Part shown: in pieces, positions 1 to 7,343 of the stretch | Numbering within the stretch: position 1 is the first letter of the stretch | Layout: each line of letters starts with the position of its first letter | Assembly: GCA_937880795.1 (NCBI GenBank) | Contig: CALGRQ010000378.1 | Span: 1-8,392 of the forward strand | Source of the DNA: an uncultured Dyadobacter sp. | Lineage (GTDB): Bacteria; Bacteroidota; Bacteroidia; Cytophagales; Spirosomataceae | Reading direction: 5' to 3' | Length of the DNA: 8,392 nt | Made by a program: the position numbers and the translations under genes | The notes under the pieces: model-generated | What the model was told of the DNA's origin: nothing | The model's database searches: none | The model's input: the letters and a program-made list of their open reading frames with translations, nothing else

Positions 1-2
1 TA

Positions 3-3000
3 TATATACTGCGTCAGGTATCTGCCAGACTGATCAAGGATACGGTTAAAGGATCGAAAGGACAGTTTTATTACTCCTCTTTATCTTGCCGTACGATATC
101 ATATAAAGGACAGCTCACAACATCTCAGTTAAAATACTATTTCCCTGATTTAGAAAATGAATCGGTAGTATCTGCTCTTGCAGTGGTTCACTCGCGATTT
201 GCAACCAACACTTTCCCGGCATGGGAGTTGGCTCAGCCTTTCCGCTATATTGCTCACAACGGTGAAATCAATACGGTAAAGGGAAATGTGAACTGGATTA
301 GAGCCGGAGAGAAGTCTTTCTCATCGGAGTTCTTTACCAAAGAGGAGATGGATATGATTCTTCCAATTTGTGATAGAGATCAGTCTGATTCAGGTAACCT
401 GGATAATGCCATTGAACTGCTTCACCTTTCGGGTCGCTCTTTGCCACACGTGATGATGATGTTGGTGCCGGAGGCATGGGATGGTAATGATCAAATGGAT
501 CCGGAAAGAAAGGCATTTTACGAATATCACGCTGCCATTATGGAGCCATGGGACGGTCCGGCTTCTATCTCTTTTACTGATGGTAAAATGGTAGGTGCTA
601 CTTTGGACCGTAACGGACTACGTCCATCTCGTTACTGGGTGCTTGACGACGATACCATTATAATGGCATCAGAAGCAGGTGTGTTGGAAGTTGATCAAGC
701 TAAAATTGTTACCAAAGGGCGTTTGCAACCAGGTCGTATGTTCATCGTTGATATGGAACAAGGCCGAATAATTCCTGATGAAGAGGTTAAGGCCAGCGTA
801 TGCGCAGGACAGCCTTATCAGCAGTGGTTGGACGAATATAAATTACACGTTGATCAGCTGGATGCACCTATAAGAACGTATCGTCCATATGAAGAAAATG
901 CATTGCTGAAACGTCAGGTTGCATTTGGATATACTTCGGAAGATCTGCGGATGATTTTGGCTCCAATGGGTCAAACCGGATTAGAAGCAATCGGTTCTAT
1001 GGGTACCGATGTTCCTTTGGCCGTTTTATCTGAACAAAGTCAGCACTTATCGAACTATTTTAAACAACTATTTGCACAGGTAACCAACCCACCGATTGAT
1101 TCCATTCGGGAGCGTGCAATTATGTCGTTGATATCGTTTGTAGGTGGTACAGAAAATATTTTAACTGAAACGCCTAAGCATTGTCGCCAAATAGCCTTGC
1201 AACATCCTGTACTTACGGTTACAGAGTTTGACAAATTGCGATTTGTAGATAAGGCAGGGTTCCAGGCCAAAACGATTAATACTTATTTCCGTGCAGACGA
1301 AGGTGGTAAGGCATTAGAACGAGCGTTAGAAAGAATTTGTCGTTATGCAACGGATGCCATTGAAGACGGATTTGAAATCATTATCCTGTCCGATCGCGCC
1401 ATTGACTCTGATCACGCGCCAATTCCTTCACTATTGGCTACGGCTACCATTCACCATCACTTAATTCGTGAAGGCTTGCGTGGTAAAGTTGGTCTGTTGG
1501 TTGAAGCTGGTGACGTATGGGAGACACATCACTTCGCCACATTGATTGGCTACGGTGCTGCCGGAGTTTGTCCTTATATGGCTTTCGAAACTCTTTCTTT
1601 CATGAACAGAAAAGGAATGATCGAGCCAGGATTTACGGACGACAAATTACACTACAACTATATTAAGGCTGTAAACAAGGAGTTGCTTAAAATCTTCTCT
1701 AAAATGGGTATTTCTACCCTTCAGTCTTATCAGGGAGCACAAATTTTTGAATGTGTTGGTCTGAATAAGGATGTAGTAGATCGCTATTTTACGGGTACGA
1801 TTTCCCGTATAAGCGGTATGGGTATTTCGGAAATTGCACGGGAGATTTTGGTACGCCATAAAGTAGCTTACCATGAAACTCCGGAACAACATCCAAGACT
1901 TGAAGTGGGAGGGTTCTACCAATGGAAACAACGTGGTGAAGCCCACATTTTTAACCCGCAGTCGGTTCACTTGTTGCAGCAGTCTACAAGAAGTAATAAC
2001 TACGAGCAATTTAAAAAATTCTCAAAACTAATTGACGATCAAAGCCATAAAGCGCTTACACTGCGTGGTCTGCTTCGTTTCAAAAAAGGTAACCCAATTC
2101 CTTTGGAAGAAGTGGAACCTGTTGAAAACATCTTTAAAAGATTTGCAACAGGAGCTATGTCGTTTGGATCTATATCTTGGGAGGCTCATACGACATTAGC
2201 CATTGCTATGAACCGTATTGGAGGTAAATCCAATTCCGGGGAAGGTGGAGAAGATGAAATGAGATACAAAAATCTTCCGAATGGAGATAGTATGAACTCT
2301 CAGATCAAGCAGGTAGCATCGGGTCGTTTTGGGGTTACAAGCCATTACCTAAGTAACGCTGGTGAATTGCAGATCAAAACCGCACAGGGTGCAAAACCGG
2401 GTGAAGGTGGTCAGTTGCCAGGCTTTAAAGTAGATGACTGGATCGGACGGACTCGCCATTCAACACCAGGGGTGGGTCTTATATCTCCGCCTCCTCACCA
2501 TGATATTTACTCGATTGAGGATTTGGCTCAATTGATATTTGACTTAAAAAATGCCAACAAGGATGCCAGAATCAGTGTGAAACTGGTTTCGGAAGCCGGT
2601 GTAGGTACCGTAGCTTCTGGGGTTGCCAAAGCACACGCCGATCACATTCTGATCTCTGGTTATGATGGTGGAACAGGAGCTTCTCCGCTAAGTTCTATAC
2701 GCCATGCAGGTTTGCCATGGGAGCTAGGGCTTGCTGAGACACATCAAACCTTGGTTCGAAACAAATTACGTGGACGTGTGACCGTACAAGCGGATGGACA
2801 ACTTCGTACCGGTAAGGACCTTGCCGTAGCTGCGCTTTTAGGTGCGGAGGAGTGGGGTGTGGCAACGGCTGCATTGGTGGCTGCTGGTTGTATCATGATG
2901 CGTAAGTGTCACCTTAATACTTGTCCTGTGGGTGTTGCAACACAGCGTAAAGAATTGCGCGCTTTGTTCTCCGGTAAGCCTGAGCACGTGGTGAACATGT

Positions 3001-4070
3001 TCACATTTATGGCCGAAGAATTGCGTGAAATAATGGCTCAGCTAGGTTTCCGTACGGTAAACGAAATGGTGGGACAAGCTCAATACTTGGAGTTGCGTAA
3101 CGATATCAAACATTGGAAATATAAGAACCTGAATTTTGACGCGATCCTTTACAAGGAGGGTAACCTGAATGTGGCGCAGTTCAAGCAAGAAGAGCAGGAT
3201 CACGGAATGGATGAAATTATAGATCTTGAACTTGTAAAAGCGGCTCAGAAGGCACTTGATAAGCAAGAAGAGGTATATGCTGAATTCCCGATCAACAACT
3301 TGAATCGTGCCGTAGGAACCATGCTTTCCAATGAAATTTCGAAGAAATACGGAGGAGTTGGTTTGCCATCAGGGACAATTCACTACAAGTTTAGAGGAAC
3401 TGCCGGACAAAGCTTTGGCGCATTCAATACAACAGGTGTGCGTCTGGAACTAGAAGGGGATGCGAACGATTACTTTGGAAAAGGTCTTTGTGGAGCTGAG
3501 CTAATTGTATATCCAGATCGCGATTCTAAATTCAAGCCGGAACAGAATATTATTGTGGGTAACGTAGCTTTCTACGGTGCTACTTCTGGTGATGCCTTTA
3601 TCAGGGGAACTGCGGGAGAACGTTTCTGCGTGCGTAACTCGGGTGCGAAGGTTGTTGTGGAAGGTGTAGGTGATCATGGTTGTGAGTACATGACAGGTGG
3701 ACTTGCCATTATATTGGGTGCAACAGGTAGAAACTTTGCAGCTGGTATGTCGGGTGGGGTAGCTTATGTACTTGATACCAATAAAGATTTCAGAGAAAAA
3801 GTGAATATGGAGATGGAGTCTGTTGATCCATTGAACGACGAGGACCAAGGAATCCTGCGGGAGTATCTTGACAAACATTTCCAATACACGACCAGTAATG
3901 TGGCTTTCCAATTGATCCAAAATTGGGAAGAGTCTGTGAAGCAGTTTGTAAAGGTTTTACCAGCTGACTTTAAGAAAGCACTTGAAGGAAGAGGAATCAC
4001 CTTAGCACAACAAATTGCTGATAAGAATGTAGTGTATCAGGATATTGTTGTGGACGTAGAACATCTTTAA
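3..4070 (+). CDS. gltB: Glutamate synthase (NADPH) large subunit, 5'-truncated by window edge
   Basis: Large (alpha) subunit of bacterial glutamate synthase: it hydrolyses glutamine and passes the ammonia through an internal tunnel to 2-oxoglutarate. The frame is open from base 3, giving 1355 visible residues. The GTG at 183 is an internal valine, because the upstream codons still read as glutamine-amidotransferase sequence (FYYSSLSCRT, then SALAVVHSRF). Seen in order: the remainder of a class II amidotransferase domain with HSRF (189-200), the HNG oxyanion motif (255-263) and QSDS (from 381); the central domain from about 870; the FMN-binding synthase domain about 2060-3110 (GAMSFGS near 2150, GLISPPPHHDIYS near 2480); three cysteines for the 3Fe-4S cluster (codons 2889, 2907, 2922; C-x5-C-x4-C); and the C-terminal GXGXG beta-helix about 3330-3880. 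Family members have about 1,480-1,520 residues, so roughly 150 N-terminal residues, including the catalytic first cysteine, lie outside the window. The frame is intact to TAA. gltD follows after 92 nt. Confidence 0.97.
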   Translation, partial: YILRQVSARLIKDTVKGSKGQFYYSSLSCRTISYKGQLTTSQLKYYFPDLENESVVSALAVVHSRFATNTFPAWELAQPFRYIAHNGEINTVKGNVNWIRAGEKSFSSEFFTKEEMDMILPICDRDQSDSGNLDNAIELLHLSGRSLPHVMMMLVPEAWDGNDQMDPERKAFYEYHAAIMEPWDGPASISFTDGKMVGATLDRNGLRPSRYWVLDDDTIIMASEAGVLEVDQAKIVTKGRLQPGRMFIVDMEQGRIIPDEEVKASVCAGQPYQQWLDEYKLHVDQLDAPIRTYRPYEENALLKRQVAFGYTSEDLRMILAPMGQTGLEAIGSMGTDVPLAVLSEQSQHLSNYFKQLFAQVTNPPIDSIRERAIMSLISFVGGTENILTETPKHCRQIALQHPVLTVTEFDKLRFVDKAGFQAKTINTYFRADEGGKALERALERICRYATDAIEDGFEIIILSDRAIDSDHAPIPSLLATATIHHHLIREGLRGKVGLLVEAGDVWETHHFATLIGYGAAGVCPYMAFETLSFMNRKGMIEPGFTDDKLHYNYIKAVNKELLKIFSKMGISTLQSYQGAQIFECVGLNKDVVDRYFTGTISRISGMGISEIAREILVRHKVAYHETPEQHPRLEVGGFYQWKQRGEAHIFNPQSVHLLQQSTRSNNYEQFKKFSKLIDDQSHKALTLRGLLRFKKGNPIPLEEVEPVENIFKRFATGAMSFGSISWEAHTTLAIAMNRIGGKSNSGEGGEDEMRYKNLPNGDSMNSQIKQVASGRFGVTSHYLSNAGELQIKTAQGAKPGEGGQLPGFKVDDWIGRTRHSTPGVGLISPPPHHDIYSIEDLAQLIFDLKNANKDARISVKLVSEAGVGTVASGVAKAHADHILISGYDGGTGASPLSSIRHAGLPWELGLAETHQTLVRNKLRGRVTVQADGQLRTGKDLAVAALLGAEEWGVATAALVAAGCIMMRKCHLNTCPVGVATQRKELRALFSGKPEHVVNMFTFMAEELREIMAQLGFRTVNEMVGQAQYLELRNDIKHWKYKNLNFDAILYKEGNLNVAQFKQEEQDHGMDEIIDLELVKAAQKALDKQEEVYAEFPINNLNRAVGTMLSNEISKKYGGVGLPSGTIHYKFRGTAGQSFGAFNTTGVRLELEGDANDYFGKGLCGAELIVYPDRDSKFKPEQNIIVGNVAFYGATSGDAFIRGTAGERFCVRNSGAKVVVEGVGDHGCEYMTGGLAIILGATGRNFAAGMSGGVAYVLDTNKDFREKVNMEMESVDPLNDEDQGILREYLDKHFQYTTSNVAFQLIQNWEESVKQFVKVLPADFKKALEGRGITLAQQIADKNVVYQDIVVDVEHL

Positions 4071-4080
4071 AAAACTTATA

Positions 4081-4109
4081 GCCGGAGGTCTTGGCTGTTG
4101 ACCTCCGGT
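4081..4109 (+). other. Intergenic hairpin between gltB and gltD
   Basis: A perfect 9-bp GC-rich stem (4082-4090, CCGGAGGTC, pairing with 4100-4108) encloses a 9-nt loop; 4081/4109 can add a G-U pair. It starts 11 nt after the gltB stop. No T-run follows on the + strand (the next bases are GGCTCAAAATC), so it does not look like a standard intrinsic terminator for gltB. On the opposite strand it would be followed by a T-rich stretch (complement of 4069-4074), but no gene in the window is read that way. Possible roles, all inferred, are protection of the gltB 3' end, RNA processing, or partial attenuation that sets the GltB:GltD ratio. Confidence 0.6.
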
Positions 4110-4162
4110 GGCTCAAAATCATAAACGGCCCAATTGATCACGATTAATTTGAAATAATAATA

Positions 4163-5671
4163 ATGGGAAAGCCAACCGGATTTTTAGAGTTTGAAAGGGA
4201 ATTGCCAAAGAAAAGAGCAGTAGAGGAACGTCTTCATGATTATAAAGAAATTGAAACAGCTCCGACCGATTCTCATTCCAAACAACAATCGGCCCGTTGT
4301 ATGGACTGCGGGATCCCTTTTTGTCACAATGGTTGCCCATTGGGAAATATAATACCAGAGTTTAACGATGCCGTTTATGATGAAAACTGGGCTCTTGCTT
4401 ATGAAATTTTATCATCGACGAATAACTTCCCAGAATTTACTGGGAGAATATGCCCGGCACCTTGCGAAGCAGCCTGTGTTTTAGGTATTAACAAGCCACC
4501 AGTGGCAATTGAATACATCGAAAAGTCTATTATTGAAAAGGCTTTCGAATTAAACCTTGTAAAACCACGTATTCCGAAGCGTCGTACTGGTAAAAAGGTT
4601 GCAGTAGTAGGGTCTGGTCCGGCAGGTATGGCGGCAGCAAGTCAGCTTAACCAAGCGGGACATACAGTTGTGTTACTAGAACGCGCCGATCGTCTAGGTG
4701 GATTGTTGCGCTACGGTATACCTGATTTCAAACTAGACAAAAAGGTGATTGACCGTCGTTTGGAAGTGATGCAAGCCGAGGGAATTGAGTTCCGTACGGG
4801 TGTAAACGTAGGTGTCGATATCAAAGCGAGTGAATTGCAGGATGATTTTGATGCGGTAATCTTGACAATGGGCTCAACAGTGCCAAGAGATGTAAAAATT
4901 GAAGGTCGCCAGTTGAAAGGGATTCATTTTGCAATGGAATTCCTTAGCCAGCAAAACAAAAGAGTTTCGGGAATTGAGACCATAGTAGACCACCGTGGTG
5001 TGAAATATGCCAACGGCGAGTTGCTAGCTACCGGCAAAAATGTGGTAGTGATTGGTGGTGGTGATACGGGTTCTGACTGCGTAGGAACTTCTGGACGGCA
5101 TGGTGCGAAGTCTATTACACAAATTGAATTAATGCCAATTCCGCCAAAAGAAAGAGATGCGAGTACGCCATGGCCTAACTGGCCGATGATGTTGCGCACC
5201 TCGACATCTCATGAAGAGGGATGCGACAGACACTGGTCAATCAACACCAAAGAGTTTATTGGTGATGAGAACGGTCACTTGAAAGCAATAAAAATTGTTG
5301 ACCTTGATTGGCAAAAGGATCCTGAAAATGGTCGTATGCAAATGAAGGAAGTGGCTGGTAGCGAAAGAACAATTCCTTGTGAGTTGGCTCTGTTTGCGGC
5401 TGGGTTCCTTCATCCGCAGCAAGAGGGTTTACTTACCGACCTTGGTGTAGAGTTTGACGATAGAGGTAATATCAAGTCCAACGGATATCAATCTACAACG
5501 AATGAGAAAATTTTTGCAGCAGGTGACTGCCGTCGGGGTCAGTCGCTTGTGGTTTGGGCTATTAGTGAAGGGCGTGAGGCGGCACGTGCAGTGGATGAAT
5601 TCTTAATGGGAGAGTCCTTTTTGGAGGCAAAAGCGGTGTCGATGTTTAATCCATCTTTTGCCCACGTGTAG
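4163..5671 (+). CDS. gltD: Glutamate synthase (NADPH) small subunit
   Basis: Beta subunit of glutamate synthase, 502 residues. It oxidises NADPH at FAD and delivers electrons via 4Fe-4S clusters to the GltB 3Fe-4S centre and FMN. The N-terminal ferredoxin-like domain has two cysteine groups, C46-x2-C49-x4-C54-x3-C58 and C97-x3-C101-x3-C105 (CPAPCEAAC), the expected set for two clusters. The FAD-binding Rossmann motif is VVGSGPAG (148-155), followed by GGLLRYGIPDFK (179-190), typical of the family. The NADPH-binding motif is VVIGGGDTGSDC (295-306), and the C-terminal FAD contact is FAAGDCRRGQSLVVWAI (451-467). The length is slightly above the E. coli protein (about 470), partly from a C-terminal tail (about 483-502). 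The start opens the conserved MGKPTGFLEF block. The leader is A/T-rich (GAAATAATAATA) without a Shine-Dalgarno sequence, as is common in Bacteroidota. It is very probably co-transcribed with gltB; a terminator follows 31 nt after the stop. Confidence 0.98.
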   Translation: MGKPTGFLEFERELPKKRAVEERLHDYKEIETAPTDSHSKQQSARCMDCGIPFCHNGCPLGNIIPEFNDAVYDENWALAYEILSSTNNFPEFTGRICPAPCEAACVLGINKPPVAIEYIEKSIIEKAFELNLVKPRIPKRRTGKKVAVVGSGPAGMAAASQLNQAGHTVVLLERADRLGGLLRYGIPDFKLDKKVIDRRLEVMQAEGIEFRTGVNVGVDIKASELQDDFDAVILTMGSTVPRDVKIEGRQLKGIHFAMEFLSQQNKRVSGIETIVDHRGVKYANGELLATGKNVVVIGGGDTGSDCVGTSGRHGAKSITQIELMPIPPKERDASTPWPNWPMMLRTSTSHEEGCDRHWSINTKEFIGDENGHLKAIKIVDLDWQKDPENGRMQMKEVAGSERTIPCELALFAAGFLHPQQEGLLTDLGVEFDDRGNIKSNGYQSTTNEKIFAAGDCRRGQSLVVWAISEGREAARAVDEFLMGESFLEAKAVSMFNPSFAHV

Positions 5672-5702
5672 GAACAGATAACTTTACTAAAGATTATATA
5701 GG

Positions 5703-5740
5703 GAGGGTCGTACAACAACGTGCGATCCTCTGTTTGTTTA
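5703..5740 (+). terminator. Intrinsic terminator of the gltBD operon
   Basis: An 11-bp stem (5703-5713 pairing with 5720-5730) with two G-U pairs and a 6-nt loop (AACAAC) is followed by the T-rich stretch TGTTTGTTTA. It begins 31 nt after the gltD stop, where the operon should end. The T-tract is interrupted by G residues, so efficiency is uncertain, but stem, loop size and position fit a rho-independent terminator. Confidence 0.75.
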
Positions 5741-5837
5741 AGGACCTTAGGAATGAAAACGTTCTCGGATATGTCAATGATGCAGTGAACGTCGTTGGGT
5801 TGTAATGTGTTTAATCCATTATTTTGCAAACGATCTT

Positions 5838-5845
5838 TATCTTTA
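5838..5845 (+). promoter_or_regulatory. Possible Bacteroidota -7 element upstream of the deacetylase gene
   Basis: TATCTTTA matches the Bacteroidota -7 consensus TAnnTTTG except at the last base, and lies 46 nt before the ATG of the deacetylase, downstream of the gltBD terminator, where a new promoter would be expected. A matching -33 TTTG at the usual 19-21 nt spacing is not visible: TTTTG at 5822-5826 is only 11 nt away, and TTTA at 5810-5813 is 24 nt away. The call therefore rests on half a promoter plus position. Confidence 0.35.
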
Positions 5846-5891
5846 CAAAGGTTTTATCGCAAAAAAACGAATCTTATTTAAATCAATTTAG

Positions 5892-6515
5892 ATGTTCTTG
5901 CATTACTCACCGTTCTGGTTAAAAGCAATTTATCCCAGGTATATTTGGCATATACCAGCTTCTGAGAAAAAGATTTATCTAACCTTTGACGATGGCCCTA
6001 TACCAGAAATTACCGAGTATGTATTGGAGCAATTAAGAGATTTTAAGGCCCAGGCTACGTTTTTTTGTATTGGGGATAATGTTCGGAAACACCCCGCTGT
6101 TTATCAAAAGTTGTTGTCAGAAGGGCATTCGGTAGGGAACCATACTTTTAACCATCTGAACGGTTGGCAATCCGAAAATGATGCTTATCTGAATAATATA
6201 GCCCTTTGCGATCAACAACTGGGTGTCGAGACCAACCTATTCCGTCCACCATACGGTAGGATCAAACGGTCTCAGGCTCGTTCAATGTCCGCTGATCGGA
6301 AAATTGTTATGTGGGATGTACTGAGTGGCGATTTTTCCCCGAACGTCAGTCAAAAAACTTGTCTGGAAAAGTCTATAAAACATACTAAGCCAGGCTCCAT
6401 TATCTTGTTTCACGATAGCTTGAAGGCCGCAAAAAATATGCAATATGCGTTACCCAGGTATTTGGAGCATTTTATAAGAGAAGGATATAGTTTTGACGCG
6501 CTGCCCATGTTTTAA
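5892..6515 (+). CDS. NodB-type polysaccharide deacetylase family protein (carbohydrate esterase 4)
   Basis: A 207-residue protein that is nearly all NodB homology domain. The family are metal-dependent deacetylases that remove N- or O-acetyl groups from chitin-like polymers, peptidoglycan or related glycans. Visible motifs: motif 1 TFDDGP (31-36; D33 likely base, D34 metal ligand), motif 2 HTFNH (84-88; H84 and H88 metal ligands), motif 3 RPPYG (118-122), a motif 4 region MWDVLSGDF (140-148), and motif 5 ILFHDS (171-176; H174 likely acid). All key residues are present, so it should be active. The N-terminus (MFLHYSPFWLKAIYP) is not a convincing signal peptide: it has no n-region lysines and no long hydrophobic core, and no other membrane segment is evident. 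The substrate cannot be told from sequence. It stands 220 nt after gltD beyond a terminator and 42 nt before the TatD-family gene, so it probably heads the second operon. No Shine-Dalgarno sequence is seen; the leader is A/T-rich (TTTAAATCAATTTAG). Confidence 0.93.
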   Translation: MFLHYSPFWLKAIYPRYIWHIPASEKKIYLTFDDGPIPEITEYVLEQLRDFKAQATFFCIGDNVRKHPAVYQKLLSEGHSVGNHTFNHLNGWQSENDAYLNNIALCDQQLGVETNLFRPPYGRIKRSQARSMSADRKIVMWDVLSGDFSPNVSQKTCLEKSIKHTKPGSIILFHDSLKAAKNMQYALPRYLEHFIREGYSFDALPMF

Positions 6516-6557
6516 AGGATCATTAATTCATTAATAAAATACAGAATACAACCATTC

Positions 6558-7325
6558 ATGAAAATTATAGAAACCCATGCTCATATTTACAGCGACGATT
6601 ATGAAGAGGATCGTTCGGAGATGCTGGACAGGGCATGGAACGCTGGTATTGAACAAATATGGATGCCTAATTGCGATCATACAACCGTTGAACCAATGCT
6701 TGCGCTAGCGGATGCGTATCCCGGCAAATGTTTACCCATGATTGGCCTGCATCCATGCTACGTGAAGGATGATTACGAGAATGAGTTGCAAATTATGGAA
6801 GCGTGGCTTGCAGAGAGAACGTTTATAGCCATTGGGGAAATAGGATTGGATTTGTTTTGGGACAAGACATATTTTCAGCAACAACAAGAAGCGTTCTTAT
6901 ATCAATGTAAACTCGCCCGAAAATATAATTTATGGATTGATATACACAGTCGAAATGCATTTACCGAAACGGTGGCACTCATCGATAAGTTTGCCGATCC
7001 GCAACTTACGGGTATATTTCATTGCTTCACCGGTACCCTAGAAGAAGCAGAAAAAGCCATAGAATTAGGTTTTAAAATTGGTGTTGGAGGAGTTGCAACT
7101 TTCAAAAATGGCGGGTTGGATAAGGTCTTGCCTTTTATCGGACTTGAGCATATTGTATTGGAGACCGATTGTCCCTATCTTGCTCCCGTGCCTTATAGAG
7201 GTAAGCGCAATGAAGTAGTCTATATCGATTTAGTAGCGCAACGGGTAGGTGATTTGATGGCTGTTTCAAAAGATGAGATTATATCTGTGACAAGCCAAAC
7301 AGCCTTGTCTATGCTTAAATCCTAG
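6558..7325 (+). CDS. TatD-family metal-dependent hydrolase (putative deoxyribonuclease)
   Basis: A 255-residue TIM-barrel amidohydrolase-superfamily protein of usual TatD length. Characterised relatives are Mg2+-dependent cytoplasmic 3'-5' exonucleases/DNases linked to DNA repair, and some act in D-aminoacyl-tRNA quality control; which applies here is unknown. Metal and catalytic residues seen: H7 and H9 (THAH), H65 in IGLHPCYV, E94 in GEIGLD, H130 in IHSR, H155 in FHCFTG, and D204 in ETDCPYLAP. The family signature YRGKRNE is present (213-219). The residue before THAH is Glu rather than the usual Asp, and the NEP motif reads NEV; neither is a metal ligand. The ATG at 6558 starts directly on the first beta-strand (MKIIETHAH), so no earlier start is needed. 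The upstream spacer is 42 nt, A/T-rich and without a Shine-Dalgarno sequence. The asparaginase begins 18 nt downstream, suggesting co-transcription. Confidence 0.95.
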   Translation: MKIIETHAHIYSDDYEEDRSEMLDRAWNAGIEQIWMPNCDHTTVEPMLALADAYPGKCLPMIGLHPCYVKDDYENELQIMEAWLAERTFIAIGEIGLDLFWDKTYFQQQQEAFLYQCKLARKYNLWIDIHSRNAFTETVALIDKFADPQLTGIFHCFTGTLEEAEKAIELGFKIGVGGVATFKNGGLDKVLPFIGLEHIVLETDCPYLAPVPYRGKRNEVVYIDLVAQRVGDLMAVSKDEIISVTSQTALSMLKS

Positions 7326-7330
7326 CTTTG
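7323..7330 (+). promoter_or_regulatory. Possible internal -7 element (TAGCTTTG) before the asparaginase gene
   Basis: TAGCTTTG is an exact match to the Bacteroidota -7 consensus TAnnTTTG; its first three bases are the TAG stop of the TatD-family gene, and it ends 13 nt before the asparaginase ATG. The best upstream partner is CTTG at 7304-7307, giving only 15 nt spacing, shorter than the usual 19-21. An 8-nt match with five fixed and one near-fixed position can arise by chance, so this is a weak call. Confidence 0.25.
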
Positions 7331-7343
7331 TAAGAATTTTTTT

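Noticed and set aside
451..463. Short GAT/ATG triplet run (TGATGATGATG)
   Set aside because: Encodes the conserved methionine stretch in HVMMMLVPEAW of GltB; not a repeat element.
1647..2009. 120-codon open frame on the - strand inside gltB
   Set aside because: It lies wholly opposite a strongly conserved gltB segment, and its translation shows no recognisable domain; an antisense shadow.
3501..3920. 139-codon open frame on the - strand inside gltB, with another at 3764-4000
   Set aside because: Both are opposite the conserved GXGXG beta-helix region of GltB, overlap each other, and lack family motifs.
4144..4151. TTAATTTG resembling a -7 element before gltD
   Set aside because: The second base is wrong, there is no -33 TTTG at suitable distance, and it lies only 11 nt before the ATG within an evident operon.
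5759..5792. Inverted repeat ACGTTC ... GAACGT
   Set aside because: Only 6 bp with a 22-nt loop and no T-tract; expected by chance.
5539..5829. 96-codon open frame on the - strand across the gltD 3' end and spacer
   Set aside because: It mostly mirrors gltD coding sequence and the terminator hairpin, and no recognisable protein features appear.
6522..6535. ATTAAT repeated twice, 2 nt apart, between the deacetylase and TatD-family genes
   Set aside because: Low-complexity A/T-rich leader sequence; too short to call an operator.
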